NCBI GenBank assembly: GCA_037157565.1
Contig: JAZHRO010000039.1
Location: 39,866,001-39,930,000, forward strand
DNA from: Thalassia testudinum
Lineage: Eukaryota; Streptophyta; Magnoliopsida; Alismatales; Hydrocharitaceae
DNA length: 64,000 bases
Reading direction: 5' to 3'
The position numbers and the translations under genes were made by a program. A model generated the notes under the pieces. The model was not told where the DNA came from. It saw only the letters and a list, made by a program, of their open reading frames with translations, and did not search any database. Below, one piece after another: positions 45,866-57,629 of this stretch; position 1 is the first letter of the stretch; every line of letters starts with the position of its first letter.

Positions 45866-47900
45866 AAAGGGATGTTTATCTGGACATGTTCAAAGAGCTT
45901 GACCAGATCCTCCTCAGGAGCCACGGGTTTGGCTATCCTTTTTCCCTTGGTCAAGGTCTCGGGAAATGGAACCTTGGTTGGTTCCTCTAGAATAGGTCCA
46001 GGTTCTTAATCTGGGATAGGGGTATCCTGGATAACTATCCTAGGACTTGGATTACTACCGAGCTTGGAGTGGCTTGGATAAGGTGGGTCTTGAGTTGCTT
46101 TACCACTATGGGTTGTTATGGAGTTTAATCCTGCCTGGTTTTGGTTTGGGGTCGGTAAAATGGGTGGCTACTATTGAAATCCCGCGTAAGATATCGAAGC
46201 TTCCATCCCGTCGGGTGATGGAGCAGAAGGGGCCTGATAAGTCATATATGCGTAGCCTAGATTTGGGTTCATAACGCGCCTCTAGGTCGGCACGTTATTT
46301 GACAGAGGTTGTAAAGGAAGTTTGCCAGGTTGGCGGGAATTCACCATCTAGGCGAGTTGATTACTAACCTCTGTGATCTCGTCCTTGTGTTGTTTTTGTA
46401 TTGCCGCATTTGTTTTCTGAATGTCTGCCAGTGTTTGAAGGATAAGAGTCATTTGATCTCGGTTTGGCCTAGATTGATAGGTGGGGTTGGGCCGAGGTTG
46501 AGGCGGCTGGTATGGACGAGGAGCTTGTGGAAAGGGTTGATAAGGTGATCTTTGATTCTGAGAATTTCCCGCTCACAGGAAGTTGGGATGATTCCGCCAT
46601 CCAGGATTGTAGGTATTGGAGAATGGGTCATTCTGGATGGCGTTGAGGTCCTCGTAGGTTTGAGGAGCCTCAAGAAAGTCAGAGTATGAGAGTTCAGAGT
46701 TCCACCCACTAGAATAGAGCAGATCGGAGGTCCCTTCGATCCTGGAGTCAGACGGGGGTGGATACGGGTCCATCCCCTGAGATCAGCGATAGATGTTCTG
46801 CATAATTTCCCTCATAAGAGGTGGTTGTGTAAATGAGGTCTACGCAGAGGTGGCTCATTGTAGATGCTGAGTCAGCTCGTCCACCTTCTTCTATATGATA
46901 GAGACCTTGTCTAACCGACTGGCCATCAGTTCCAAGTCGATGGATGTGGATAGGCCCTGCGTCTCATGTGCTCCCCTAAGATTCGTCGATGCGCTGGCAT
47001 TCGTCCGGTCGAATAAGCCCATGGAGTCATTATTGATGGAGTTTTCGCACATATTTTCGGGAATCTCCCACATCGTGTCCTCATGTTGACCCATGATGTT
47101 TTCTTTGCAGGTTGCATTGACGAATAATCGAATGTCTTCACGGAGTCCCTGGTAAAAAGACTGGACTTGTTCCCATTTAAGAACTTCGTGATGCGAGCAC
47201 TTTCGCATGAGATCCAAGAATTGATCCCATGCCTCATGAAGAGGTTCTCTCGATTGTTGAGTGAAATGAGTGATCTGGTGGCGTAAGGCATTTGTCTGGC
47301 CAACGAGGAAGAACTTTTTCAAAAATTCAGACTAGAGTTGAACCCATGTGTTGATCGGACGTGTTTGAGTCTGATACCAATGAGCAGCCTTGTCCATGAG
47401 GGAGAAAGAAAACATCTTCATGAGCAGAATATCCCGATTTTGTGCATCTGACCTGAAGGTCTGGGTCAGATGTTTAAGTTGCTTAATGTGCTGGAATGGA
47501 TCCTCGGAGTTAAACCCATGGAATTTTGGTATGGCATGAATCATATTGGGCTTGAGTTCAGAATCAGGACCTTCAGCCGGGATTTGGACTTGAGGCTCGA
47601 TTGCCACCGCAGCGGGATTATAGTGATCTCGCATCATAGGATGCTGCGGTGGGTTTACAATATTTTGGAAGAAATCATTTAGGCGCTGAAGTTGGTGCTC
47701 AAGGTTGTTCTCTTCTTCAACGGGTTGTGCTATGATGGAAGAAGAAGGAGAACTTGGTTTTGAATCAGAGGAGAGATCTATGTGGTGGGGTTCCTGCACA
47801 AACAAGGGCGTCGAGGCTTGGCCTCAACGGGAGTGGATTTCTAAAGGAGGGCTTAAGGACCTCCTTCCAAACATGCACCGAAGGATTTGATGAGATCAGA
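45866..47900 (-). pseudogene. gag of the family C element (Tat/Athila-like), broken
   Basis: On the minus strand one frame carries 'KPNMIHAIPKFHGFNSEDP', 'DKAAHWYQTQ', 'EAWDQFLDLMRKCSHHEV' and 'SFYQGLREDIRLFVNATC', then 'SNTYNPGWRNHPNF', and near the break 'INIPF'. These are conserved gag landmarks of plant Tat/Athila elements. In-frame stops occur at 47332-47334 and 46891-46893, and more follow. I cannot place the start codon; the recognisable part begins near 47800. The gene ends abruptly at 45866, where a family A LTR joins, and the expected continuation is not found on the far side. Confidence 0.8.
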
Positions 47901-48817
47901 ATGTGCTGGACCCAATCAAGACACCCAAAAAATGTTGGGTGACTATAGTAGTTCGGGGCGGATGATACTTTTTAGTTAGAAAGGTCGTCCACCTGAGAAA
48001 TACTTGGGCAGCCAGAGAGGGAGAGTCCCGCAAAGACCCCTACATGGTAGAGCGTCCCCATGAGTTACAGGGTTTCCCCCACCTGACCTCTCTTGTCACT
48101 GAGGTTCCAGGTAGTCCAGAATGGGGATCTTGACCTCTTAAGTCTACCTTTTTTAATTAAGATCAAGGTGCTTAGGGTTCTACTTAAACTTTAGGTCTTT
48201 TGAGTGCAAAGTGACTTAATTTTAAGGTTGGTTGACCTAAAGGGTCAACTTCACCTCTTTGTTCCTTTGAGAGCTTTTAGGTCCTTTCTTTTAGGGTTCA
48301 AGTGAATTAAGAGCTTGATTTGCTTAGGGTTTCTCTTGGATAAATATCTTCAAACAAGTCTTAGGCACACCTCTTTTTGAAAATTTTTGATTCTTTGCTT
48401 AAGAGAAGATGTGTCTCTAAAATCCTAGACTGAAATCCTTAGGTTGGCTCTATTTGGTCCACTTTAGTTGCCTCAAAAATGGTATCTTAGGCTCAATCAA
48501 GAAGGTTTCAACCCTAGTTACCTTAATTGGATGTGCAATTCAAAATGTGTTGAAATGAAAATCAGACAACTTTGGTGAATTACTAAATATGGAAGCAGGT
48601 AGCCCTAGATTGATTTTTCTTTGTTTTTTTCCTTTTCAGACTTTGAGGGGATTAAGAGAGAGGGCTAATGAAAGTTTACCTGTTCCTTGATGTGGTTGTT
48701 GTGCAGCTACTTTTCTTTCCATTTCTTCCCTTGAAACAAACACAGCAAAAGAGAGAGATTAAGTCAGTAACTGAATCAGAGGTTGTGATCAAAGTTTCTA
48801 AAATGCCTGTTGCTCAT
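47901..48817 (-). other. Leader of the family C element
   Basis: This untranslated region lies between the primer site and gag. Part of it (48500-48800) is matched by 10970-11250. No gene is seen. Confidence 0.55.
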
Positions 48818-48831
48818 CGGCAACGGTGCCA
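48818..48831 (-). other. Primer binding site, tRNA-Asp type
   Basis: The minus-strand reading is TGGCACCGTTGCCG, three bases after the 5' LTR end. It differs by one base from TGGCGCCGTTGCCG, complementary to the 3' end of plant tRNA-Asp, the primer of many Athila/Tat-like elements. This fixes the orientation and the LTR end. Confidence 0.85.
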
Positions 48832-48834
48832 AAA

Positions 48835-51570
48835 TGTTAACGGGGCGAAATCGTGATTTTAAAATATAAAAGATAAGCTTCAAAAATGTAATGACCAATC
48901 AAAGTTATAAAGCAAAAAATGAGATCAATGTACAGAGAAGCTTCGAAAATATAAAGATGGATGTCTGATGTAGAAATCAGACGTCATAAGCCCTTGATGC
49001 TACAGTGCACTCTCTATTCTTCTTCTTTTGATTTCTGACTTTGGCTTCTTCTTTCTCTCTCTCTGCGGCCACTTTTCTTCTGCCTTCTTCTTTCTTCTTT
49101 TTCTTCTCTTGTTTCCTTAGCTTTCCTCTTTGATTTCTTTCCTTTAGTTTTCCTTTTCTGCTTGGCTGCTCCTTCTCCTTCCTTCTTCCTTCTTCATCCT
49201 CTACTTCTTCTGTGTTCAAGTCTTTCTTCTTCTTCAACCTCTGCTTTTGCGGCTACAGTGCTTCCTCCTTCCTTCCTTAGTCGCTCCTGACTTTAGCTTC
49301 TAAGTCCTTCTTTCTTCGGCAGCACCTTCTTCTTACTTCTGCACCCCTGCCTTTAGCTTTCTTCCTTAGCCTCTTTTGCCTTCAGCTTGCCTTCACTTCC
49401 TCAGCTCCTTCTTCTTTCTTTCCCTGCACATTGAAGCAAAACCTACCCCTACCCTCCCCCACGTTGCTCTCTCTATTTCTCTCTTCGCTCTCAAAGCCAG
49501 ACAATCGGGTCTACGGGTCGGGTTACGCCCGCCCGGGTCCAGGCGCACCGGCGTGGGTGGTGCGCGAGGAGTGTAGGGTAAACGGGTTAGCTGAGTCCAT
49601 GTAGGAGTGGCCGCGGACGAGGCAGGGGGAGTGGGCAAGGGACCTCACCCCGTGTCACTTGAGGCGACCAGATAAAAGCACAAAAAGAATAAAAAGCACT
49701 TACCGCGCGCCTGAGTTTCCGAGGTGGGACTAAAAGTCCCACCCGCTTCGCTCGTGTGCCCTCAGGAGGCTTTACTCAATCGCCCCAGCTGCAGTCGCTG
49801 AAGCCCTGGATAACTGGGTGCGAAGGTGTCGTGGAAGGATTCCACGAACCTGGGGCTTGTCTGCCTGGGGCGATGTGGCCTGGAGCGGAGATACAAGCTC
49901 CTTCGAGCTTGCATTAATGGCAGCGGAAGCTCAGACCTGCGATCACTGAACACGGCCTTTCGACCCCATTAGAGCACATAGGCAGCTTCACTATGGCACG
50001 GCAAAGGTAAAGGAGTGGGTGGCTGGCCGCAGGGCGGCATAGGCGTGCGTGCCTAGGTCACTTTGTGGCCGTGAAGGTGGGTTAGGTCGGTGTGCGAGTA
50101 TGGAGGTGTTGACGGTCAGTGGAGGGGTGGATGATGATCAGTGGGTGAAGGAGGAGATTATGAGGGGTCTGGCGAGGCGTGTGGAAGTGTGGAGCGGTGG
50201 ATGCGCCTTCACCGGTGGTCTGGTGAAGATGAGGAAGACGGAGGTGGTCTGTGGCTGTCGAGGCGCGAAAATAGAAATAAAGTGGGGGAAAATGAAGAGT
50301 AGGGAGAGAGAAACTTATCTTCAAGTGAGTAGACAAAAGGGGAAGGCAAAGGGCGAACGTCGTGTATTTGCCGTCGTCGGAGACGAAAGCCCTGAGGTGA
50401 GGATGACGGCAATGAGGAAGGGGTTGGAGAGGCACGCGTGGGTACAGTGCTACGCGGAGGAGTATGGCGGAGATGACTCTGCCACTGGTATGGTGGCAGA
50501 GCGACAAGAAGAGGGAGGAGGGATCGCCGGAGTTTGCGGGCAGTTGGCCGGAGATGAGAGAGGAAGAAATTAGGGGTGTATCCATGGCCAAAACAAGCTT
50601 GGAGGATGCGTCAAGGATCGGGGGTCCTTTATAGCTGCTGGCAGAGGTCCTTGTGTTTGGAAGGCAAGCTTCCAAGCACAAGATTCTCGCTGGATATGTA
50701 AGGTGTAGAGGACACCCATGTCTCTCGAGCATTCGCACGAGAGATACGGTGCGAATTAGATTTTGGGATTGTGTTCAGACGATAGGGAATTCCTCAGAGG
50801 ACCCCCATACCAAATTTGAGCGGAGATCTCTGGGGAAACGAGGAGAAATCCTCCTCGAAACCTCGTCGGAGTATGTATCCTCTGCTGAAATGGCAGAGGG
50901 ACTTAAATGCAAAGAGTGGAGAGGAATATGGGGGGTCTAGGCAATTGTTTTCAAAAGTTAGGGGCCAGATTGTAATTGGGTGGACTATTTTCCAACGTAG
51001 GTCAAGGTGACCTTCCCTTAGGCCCAAATTTTTGTACAAACCTAATTTGGAACTAAGGAATCCAATGGTAAGGTTGGATTTTAGGTTTGACCACGTTTGA
51101 CTGGACATTTTGCACAAGAACTCAAATTAGGTCAAATATTGAGCTAGGACCCCAATCTTGGTCAAAATAGGTTCCAAAGGCCAAATTGAAGGTTCTAAAC
51201 CCTAGGGGATATTTTTACATGAATTTTAGAGGGTTTAGTTGTTTTTTATCCAGGCCAGAACCTTGTGAAATTAAGTGGGTTTGTTTTAGGTTTATAAAAT
51301 GTCATTTAATTCTTAAATCTTACAATAACCCCTTTCTGACTAAACCATCCCACTTTTCCTCTCATTAAGTCCGATTGACCTATGTTTAGCCTCTGAATAA
51401 TCCTGTGAAAGTACTGCAATGGTAAAATTGCAATTTTACCCTTTAGTTCATGTTTTCTTCCCAAAACAGTAATCCCTTGAATTAGGCCTTCCTTTAGGTT
51501 ATGTAAGAGCTTTTGTTCATTTTCTTAGGTCAAAATGAGCTAGTTAGGGCTTGTGATGAGGTTCTCATCA
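48835..51570 (-). repeat. 5' LTR of the family C element
   Basis: The LTR is 2,736 bp. In minus orientation it starts TGATGAGAACC (51570) and ends CCCCGTTAACA (48835). It includes a long CT-rich tract (plus-strand 49010-49430), 'ccgaggtgggactaaaagtcccac' (49718-49743), and near its end a decayed AGACGTCT-type hairpin (48960-48985). Its structure is confirmed by the primer site and by comparison with 36550-38574 and 11290-13899. Confidence 0.85.
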
Positions 51571-53094
51571 ATAACCACGCTACTTTGAACGAGGGTAGCG
51601 TACCTCAAATCACCTCCTTTTCACGAGGAATATTTTATCTCTCAAGGAGATGGGAATTCTTCACGTGAATACTCAACCACAAAAAAAAGGAAAAAATAAA
51701 TACCTATAAAGCCACAAAGTAATTATTAAGCTATGCTACTATAGGCATGAAGGACTTTTCTAATTCGGAAGATAGTAGGCGTGAATGTAGTAGAGTTTCG
51801 GTGCTCTCAGACTTAGAGTGTGGATCTTGGAGAGTAACAACTTCTCTTGATGTTAATTTCTTCTTTAAGACACTTAAGATGGTGGAAGGAAGTTTCTCAA
51901 GGTGTGTTTAGCCTAGGAGGGGTCCTCTCCTATTTATAAAAGCCCTAAGAAAAGTTTAGAAGGCCTTGGAAGGCTTCATAACCGTTGGGAATAAATTACA
52001 AAGGATCAAGCTAAAATCCCAACGAAATCAGGGTCATTTATGATTTTAACAGGGTTATCAGACGTCTGGCTTTAAGGTCAAATGTTTGGGTCTTCATCTG
52101 ATTGAAATGTTGGTCGTCTAATCTAGAAGGGTTGATCATCTAGACGGTGTTGGATCAAGATGAATGTTAAAGAAGTTAAATATAAGACATCTGGGAAGAT
52201 TATCAGACGTCTAATTCTAGATGGGTTACTTCCTGTTTTCACCAGATCGAAACAGGGTTCTAGGTAGTTTTAGGTCAGACGACAGATCATTCGTCTAGCA
52301 AAGTGTCTGGACGTCTGGAAAAAGAACTCTCTGTGGGAATGGATTTCCTGAGAGGCTAAAGGCCATAATTATCTGACAAAAGTGATTTGGGTCAGATTTT
52401 AACCTACCATCTATTTATCAGACGTCTGGGAGGCTCTATGGTCGTCTGAATGTGTTATAAATATTATTAAAGGATATTCCTCGAAGAATATGTTCTGACA
52501 ATACAATGGTATTATTGTTGGATGTTTGTCAAGGTCATCAAACATCTTTTAAGATGTCTGGACTATGAGTTGGACGATTGGAAGCAAAAGGATAGAGAGT
52601 TTGATTCCAGCCTAAGTGTTTAGACATCTGAACAAAAGGTCAGACATCATTAAGTTCAAGATCAGATGTTTGATATCTAGATTGGACGTTTAATCAGACT
52701 GTCTGATTACTGTTTTGATTTTCTAAGTTATTTCTAAGATTGTCTAAGTATCCTAGGTAGTGTAAGTGTTCCTAGGACTAGAGGTTTGTTACTTTGGGCT
52801 TTTTAACATTTATCTAGGAAAAATAAAAAGCAAAGAACAAAACAACAAGTACAAAGTACAAGGCAAAAAGACATATATCCTATTCTTCTTGTCTTCAAGC
52901 TCTCGCTCCACGCGAAGCTCCATCTCTACTTCTTTCTCCATCAAGCTCTTCCAATCCACCATGGATGCGAGCTTGAGCTCCTTTACACTTGATTCCATTT
53001 GCATTATTCTTGAAAACTTAAACTCAAATGCAAATGTTAAACCAAGTGTTTTATTATCATCAAAATCAACGATCATAGTATCCTTGCACCAACA
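51571..53094 (-). repeat. Family E LTR, main part (split by the family C element)
   Basis: On the minus strand it starts TGTTGGTGCAAGG (53094) and matches 53831-55270 throughout: 'gatcgttgatt.tgatga.aataaaacacttg', 'catttgcatttgagttt', 'agcttgatgga', 'gtcctaggaa', the AGACGTCT-type array and 'ctacc.tcgt'. It stops at 51571, and 36549-36316 continues it. Confidence 0.88.
52055..52720. promoter_or_regulatory. AGACGTCT-type palindrome array in a family E LTR
   Basis: About fifteen units and variants are spread over 660 bp, for example CAGACGTCTGG at 52059 and 52419, CAGACGTCT at 52204, GGACGTCTGG at 52309, plus CAGACATCAT, AGACATCTGG and AGATGTCTGG forms. The equivalent span in the other copy is 54180-54830. 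The motif is the same as in family A, though the LTRs are otherwise dissimilar. Confidence 0.7.
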
Positions 53095-53099
53095 AATAA
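53095..53099. repeat. Target site duplication AATAA (right copy)
   Basis: This matches 36311-36315 on the other side of the family E insertion. Confidence 0.75.
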
Positions 53100-53830
53100 T
53101 CTATTAGCTTGATGATTTTTAGATCTTCCAGTGGATATGCCTTCCTGAAATTTAAGGGGTCATCTACAAATATTTAGTGCGTGATTGATAAAGCTTTTTT
53201 TTGTTACCTTGTACCTAGTTAGACAACTTGCTAGTTGGGACTCAACAAGAAGCCTAGACATGAATTCAAAGAAAAGAATGAAGAGAAAGGGGGAGAGTGA
53301 GCAACCTTGCCTTATTGCTCTTTTTGGAGTAATTGTGGTGGAGGGTGATCCATTAACAAGAACAACCAATTTAGATGTGCTAATGTAGAAATGAATTAAA
53401 GCTGTGAGGTTAGGAGGAAATTTTAATTGAGAGAAAAGATCTAAGATGAGTGCCACAATGATTAATTGTGGTGGAGGGGGATCCATTAACAAGAACAACC
53501 ATTAAGGCCCAGTGGTATTGTTGTCACTTCTAATTGTAAGCACAGATGGATGACGGAGTTGTTATGCACAAATATTAATGCTACTTCAAGAGAAGCCACA
53601 AACTCCTCGAAAATCTCTAGTAACTTGCAGTGAAGTTGATTATAGTGGAGAAGCCTGAGGACAACAAACTAAGAAAGGTGAAACATGTAAGCCCAAAATG
53701 TGGTTTTGCTAAGGAAGGCCAACCTAGGCCTTCCTTTTAGTTGATACAACCTCTAGCTAATAATCATGTGAAACGTTGGCATCACCAAGCAAGGAGGCGA
53801 CTAGATCTACCTTCTTTGATCACTGCCTTC
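53100..53830 (-). pseudogene. Reverse-transcriptase part of the split LINE
   Basis: On the minus strand, 53460-53190 reads 'VLVNGSPSTTITPKRAIRQ' followed by 'GCSLSPFLFILFFEFMSRLL'. This is the central RT block of plant L1-type LINEs (family form NGSP..GLRQGDPLSPYLF). The next ORF2 domains (zf-RVT, RNase H) are at 36060-35018 across the insertion. Upstream sequence (53510-53830) is too decayed to assign. Confidence 0.7.
53330..53507. repeat. Local duplication inside the LINE RT pseudogene
   Basis: About 42 bp ('aattgtggtggagg.tgatccattaac' and onward) occurs at 53330-53371 and again, with a few changes, at 53464-53505. Translated on the minus strand it repeats the NGSP motif region, so it arose within the decaying gene. 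Confidence 0.7.
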
Positions 53831-55499
53831 TGTTGGTGAAAGGGCACCACGATCGTTGATTCTGATGACAATAAAACACTTGCTATTTGACATTTGCATT
53901 TGAGTTTGAAATGTACATGGAAGCAAGTGGGAGGACCTTAAGTTCACGTCCATGGCAGATTGGAGGAGCTTGATGGAGGAGGGGGATCTTGGCTTAGGGA
54001 TAAAGCTTGAAGAAGAAGAAGAATATGATAGAACATTTATTTGAATGTATTTATCTTTTATTCTCTAGATTTATGTTAAAGAGCCCAAAGTATAACACCC
54101 TTAGTCCTAGGAAGATTTACACAACCTTAGGACACTTAGGTAAAATCAAGAGTTAAATCAGAAAGCCAACATAGGTTTCAGACAGATTAATCAAACGTCC
54201 AACATGATAATTTGACGTCTGATCCTAACTTTTAAGTCGTCTGATTTTATGACCAGACGTCTAATTACCTAGGCTAGAAAATCATAGTCTATGCCTTTCC
54301 ATTCAAACATCCTGACCCAATTCTAGACATCCTTCCAGATGTCTGATAACCTTGACAGACGTCTAATAATAGGATCGTTAGCCTGTTAGAGCAATATCCT
54401 CACGAACCTATTGATGAATATTTTAACATTAATTCAGACTTCTGTAGAGCTTCTAGATGTCTGATAAAGAGATATTAGACCAAAATCTTACGTTATTAGA
54501 CCAAATCTAACCGTTACTTTTCGGGAATCAATTCTCATAGAGAATTGTTATCATCAGATGTCCAATAGTATGACAAGATGTCCAGTAAGATGTTTGACCT
54601 CTTTACATTCCAACCCTGTTTCGATTTGATCAAATTCCAGGCAAAACCCATTTAGAATTAGACGTCCAATTTTTCACCTAGATGACTTAAAATGACATCC
54701 TAGACGTCAAACCTAAAACCCTGTTTCCTTCCAACTAAACCAAGAACTTTGACCCCTTGCATCAGATGAGTAAAACTTTTATCAGTCATCTGACCCACAA
54801 ATTAGACGTCTAATTTAGTTGTTAGAGTTATGATAAATCTGATTCGATTGAGATTTCTGCCTTATTCTTCTTAGATTTTACCCCAGTGGCTATGAGACCT
54901 CTCTAAGGCCTCTATAAATAGAGGGTGATCTCTACCTTGCTTGAACACACCCTTAAGATAATTCTTTCCACCTATTAGCTCATTTTGTGAATGATCAAAA
55001 GAATAAAAGTGTCCCTACTCTCCAAGCCTCCTAGCATACTTCCTAGAGCACCAAATTGCTACGCACTCACGCTGAATCACTTCCATTTGAGGGAAAACCT
55101 TTTGCCTATAGAAGCTTAGGTTTAAAATTATATTTCAGGTTGTATAGGTCTTTCGTATTTTTGTTTTCTTGGATGGATATTCATGTGGTGAATTGCCGTC
55201 TTCTTCATGAGACAAAATACTCTTTGTGGAGAAAAGGGTTTGAGGTACACTACCTTCATATAAGCAGTGTGGTTGTATTGAGGTTGTATCACCCTCGATT
55301 TTAAGTAATACATTAGTGAATTTGATCTACTTAGTAGATTGAAAAATCCTAAGTCAAGAGGCTTCAGGTGGTGGCTTTTACCCTGGTTAGATTTTCACCT
55401 AAAAATACTTGTCTCTTGTGGTGAATGCTTGTGTGATTGATTTTTATTTGCATCCATTTTTATTTCACACTATTCACCCCCTCTAGTGCCACAATTTCA
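53831..55499 (+). repeat. Solo family E LTR
   Basis: This 1,669-bp LTR starts TGTTGGTG and ends CAATTTCA. It is flanked by CCTTC (53826-53830) and CCTTT (55500-55504), which differ by one base. It has an AGACGTCT-type array (54180-54830), a promoter-like 'CTATAAATAG' near 54912, and a pyrimidine-rich end with CACCCCCTCTAG. No internal region is present. The superfamily cannot be told from the LTR alone, though the TGTTGG start and CCCCCTCTAG block recall Ty1/copia SIRE-like LTRs. Confidence 0.78.
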
Positions 55500-55504
55500 C
55501 CTTT

Positions 55505-56106
55505 ACCACCTGGCGGCAAATCAGATGTGTCATGAACAACACAAGTAGTGCATAGATCATTAAACTCATAAAGATTTAAGTTTGATCCTTGCAAGGTGGA
55601 AACATGCTTTGATTGTTGGGGTAAGGGTCATTAGAACAACTCTACTTGTTTTGGGACGAGGGAGGAGTTGACAACATATATACTTTGGGGGTGGTGGCGG
55701 TGTGTGGGAGGCAAGGGACACACAACCAAGGGCGAGTGGTGAGAGATTGCTCCCATATAGAGAGGAGAGATGGACAACAGATAGGTGGAAGCGTCAATGG
55801 TGTCGGGTTCTTAGAGGCTATTTTGTTAGAGTAACGAAAATAAAGAATTAAATGGGGAATAAAAAGAAAATGGAATTAGGAGAGTAATTGAGAATTTTTT
55901 TACTTTGGAGGATTAAATGTCATGTCAAGATACAATTATTTTCTTCCAAAATTTAGGGCTCCAAATAAGAAATTTTGATGCCTATTCCTTGCTCCAAACA
56001 ACTCTTAGGTTTTCAGGGTGGAATTGGGAAGTGCTTATGATGGTAGCGTATGTTTCAATCTCAAGCACACAGTGTTATGGCATAAATTAATGTTATTGTA
56101 AATGTG
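55505..56106. other. Unassigned DNA
   Basis: No gene or repeat end is recognised. It may be more of the broken LINE or unrelated DNA. Confidence 0.35.
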
Positions 56107-57620
56107 CGAGAAGGCTACACTATCGAAGTTATGGCGTCCATGATATAGCATTGACAAAAAAAATATGTTTTAGTAACGTTTACTAAGCATGGGTTTTACT
56201 TAAGATCATCGCTAATAGCGTGACTCCCGACCACCCACTCAACGAGGGGACTAAGATATTAACAATGTTTTATTAATTGTCATGCATCTTGCATCTCTAA
56301 CGATTTTAAAAATAACCATTGCAATAAGAAAGTGTTAGGTAGTGAAGTAAAGATGCATTGATCTTCTCTATAAGCGATGGTTTTAGAACCAACATGCATT
56401 TACATTGGCGTCGATTTTAGTGAAGAGCATCATGAAATAATTTGTGAAATTTTCCCTAGCGCGATTCTTTTCCCACAGTTGCTTTGATTAAGCGTCGATT
56501 ATCAAAGTAACCATCATCAAAAGTGGATTTACAACCTCAAAGACACTCGATCCTTTCCCCTTACACCAAAACCCTTTCCTCTTCCTACTCCTCTCTTCGT
56601 CCCTTATCCTCCTTGATCGCCCTCCTTCGTGTCATCATCGCCGACTGATCGATCCTTACCTCAACTCAGTTAATTAAGTTAATTTTACTTAATTATGAGT
56701 AGAGAAAAGTCATTTAGGTTAACTCGAAATTGTATCATTTAGTAGTATACGGTCAAATTAACCTAACATTTTAGAAATTTTTTACTGGTTTAGTTCAGGT
56801 CGTTCGTTGGGAGGTATAATTCATTCTAAATTCACTAATTATCTTTTATTTTTCTTTATAAGTATAGGAGGCATATTTAAGTTAATTATAAAAGCATGAA
56901 TTTTACAAAAATTGATTTAATTTGAAATAACATGCAAAATCCCATATGAACTCTCATTTTCAATATTTAAAAACATGTAAATTCTCTATTTATTTCAAAT
57001 GATTTAAGGTAAATAAGAGTTTATCTAATCAATACATGCCTTAATACAACAATTAAGAGCAAAAAGAAATAAAAATATAACAAGAAAATTAATTTCTTTT
57101 CCTTTTATTCTTCAGCCTCTCTCTCTTTTCTCTTCTCTTTATCTTACTTTCTTTCTTCCTTTTTTCTCTTCTCCTCCTGCCTTCTCCCTTTTCTTCTTTA
57201 GTTTTTCCTTAGCGCCTGCCTACCTTCTTTCCTTTATTACGAGCTCTCCTCCCTTACTTAGCTTTCAACTTCTTTATTCTCTCTTCTTTTCCTTAGCTTC
57301 CTTTCAGTTTTTGATTTGTGGCGAGGTCATTTCGAGGATACACAGCACCCTGAGATCAGGGTGGGGCCAGACCCTATTTGGTTCTCGCCTGATTCGAGTT
57401 ATCTGTTTATTTTTGGTTTTTCTTTCTTTCTTGTGCCAAACCGGCCCTCTCTTGAGTCGAACCGGCTCAACCGTCTCCCAGACCTTGCCCTCCAAGGGCC
57501 ATCGCACACATGCCTACTCGGGCGCACACGCCCACACACACACGCTATATGCTCAGATGGTCAGGGGTTTAGTTCGTGCCGAGCTCTTAACGACTGGCAT
57601 GCCTTAAACACAAAAACCTT

Positions 57621-57629
57621 TTATACCTA
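57621..57629 (-). promoter_or_regulatory. TATA box of the family B LTR
   Basis: The minus strand reads TATAAAAGG, about 13 bp beyond an AGTCCCACATCG motif, an arrangement common in plant LTR promoters. It indicates the LTR's minus orientation. Confidence 0.6.

Larger units (their letters stand above)
36550..51570 (-). mobile_element. 15-kb Tat/Athila-like Ty3/gypsy element (family C), rearranged
   Basis: The boundaries are set by the two halves of the interrupted family E LTR and by ACAAT (36545-36549) and ATAAC (51571-51575). Each differs by one C/T change from the ACAAC expected of the unbroken E sequence. In minus orientation it has a 5' LTR (51570-48835), a tRNA-Asp primer site, a leader, a broken gag, and then foreign family A and B LTR sequence in place of pol. 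A truncated 3' LTR (38574-36550) ends it. Loss of pol and about 700 bp of the 3' LTR implies deletion or recombination among the inserted LTRs. Confidence 0.8.

Noticed and set aside
45866..45870. AAAGG as a target duplication for the truncated family A LTR
   Set aside because: No matching AAAGG precedes an LTR start at the left side, where the LTR beginning is missing.
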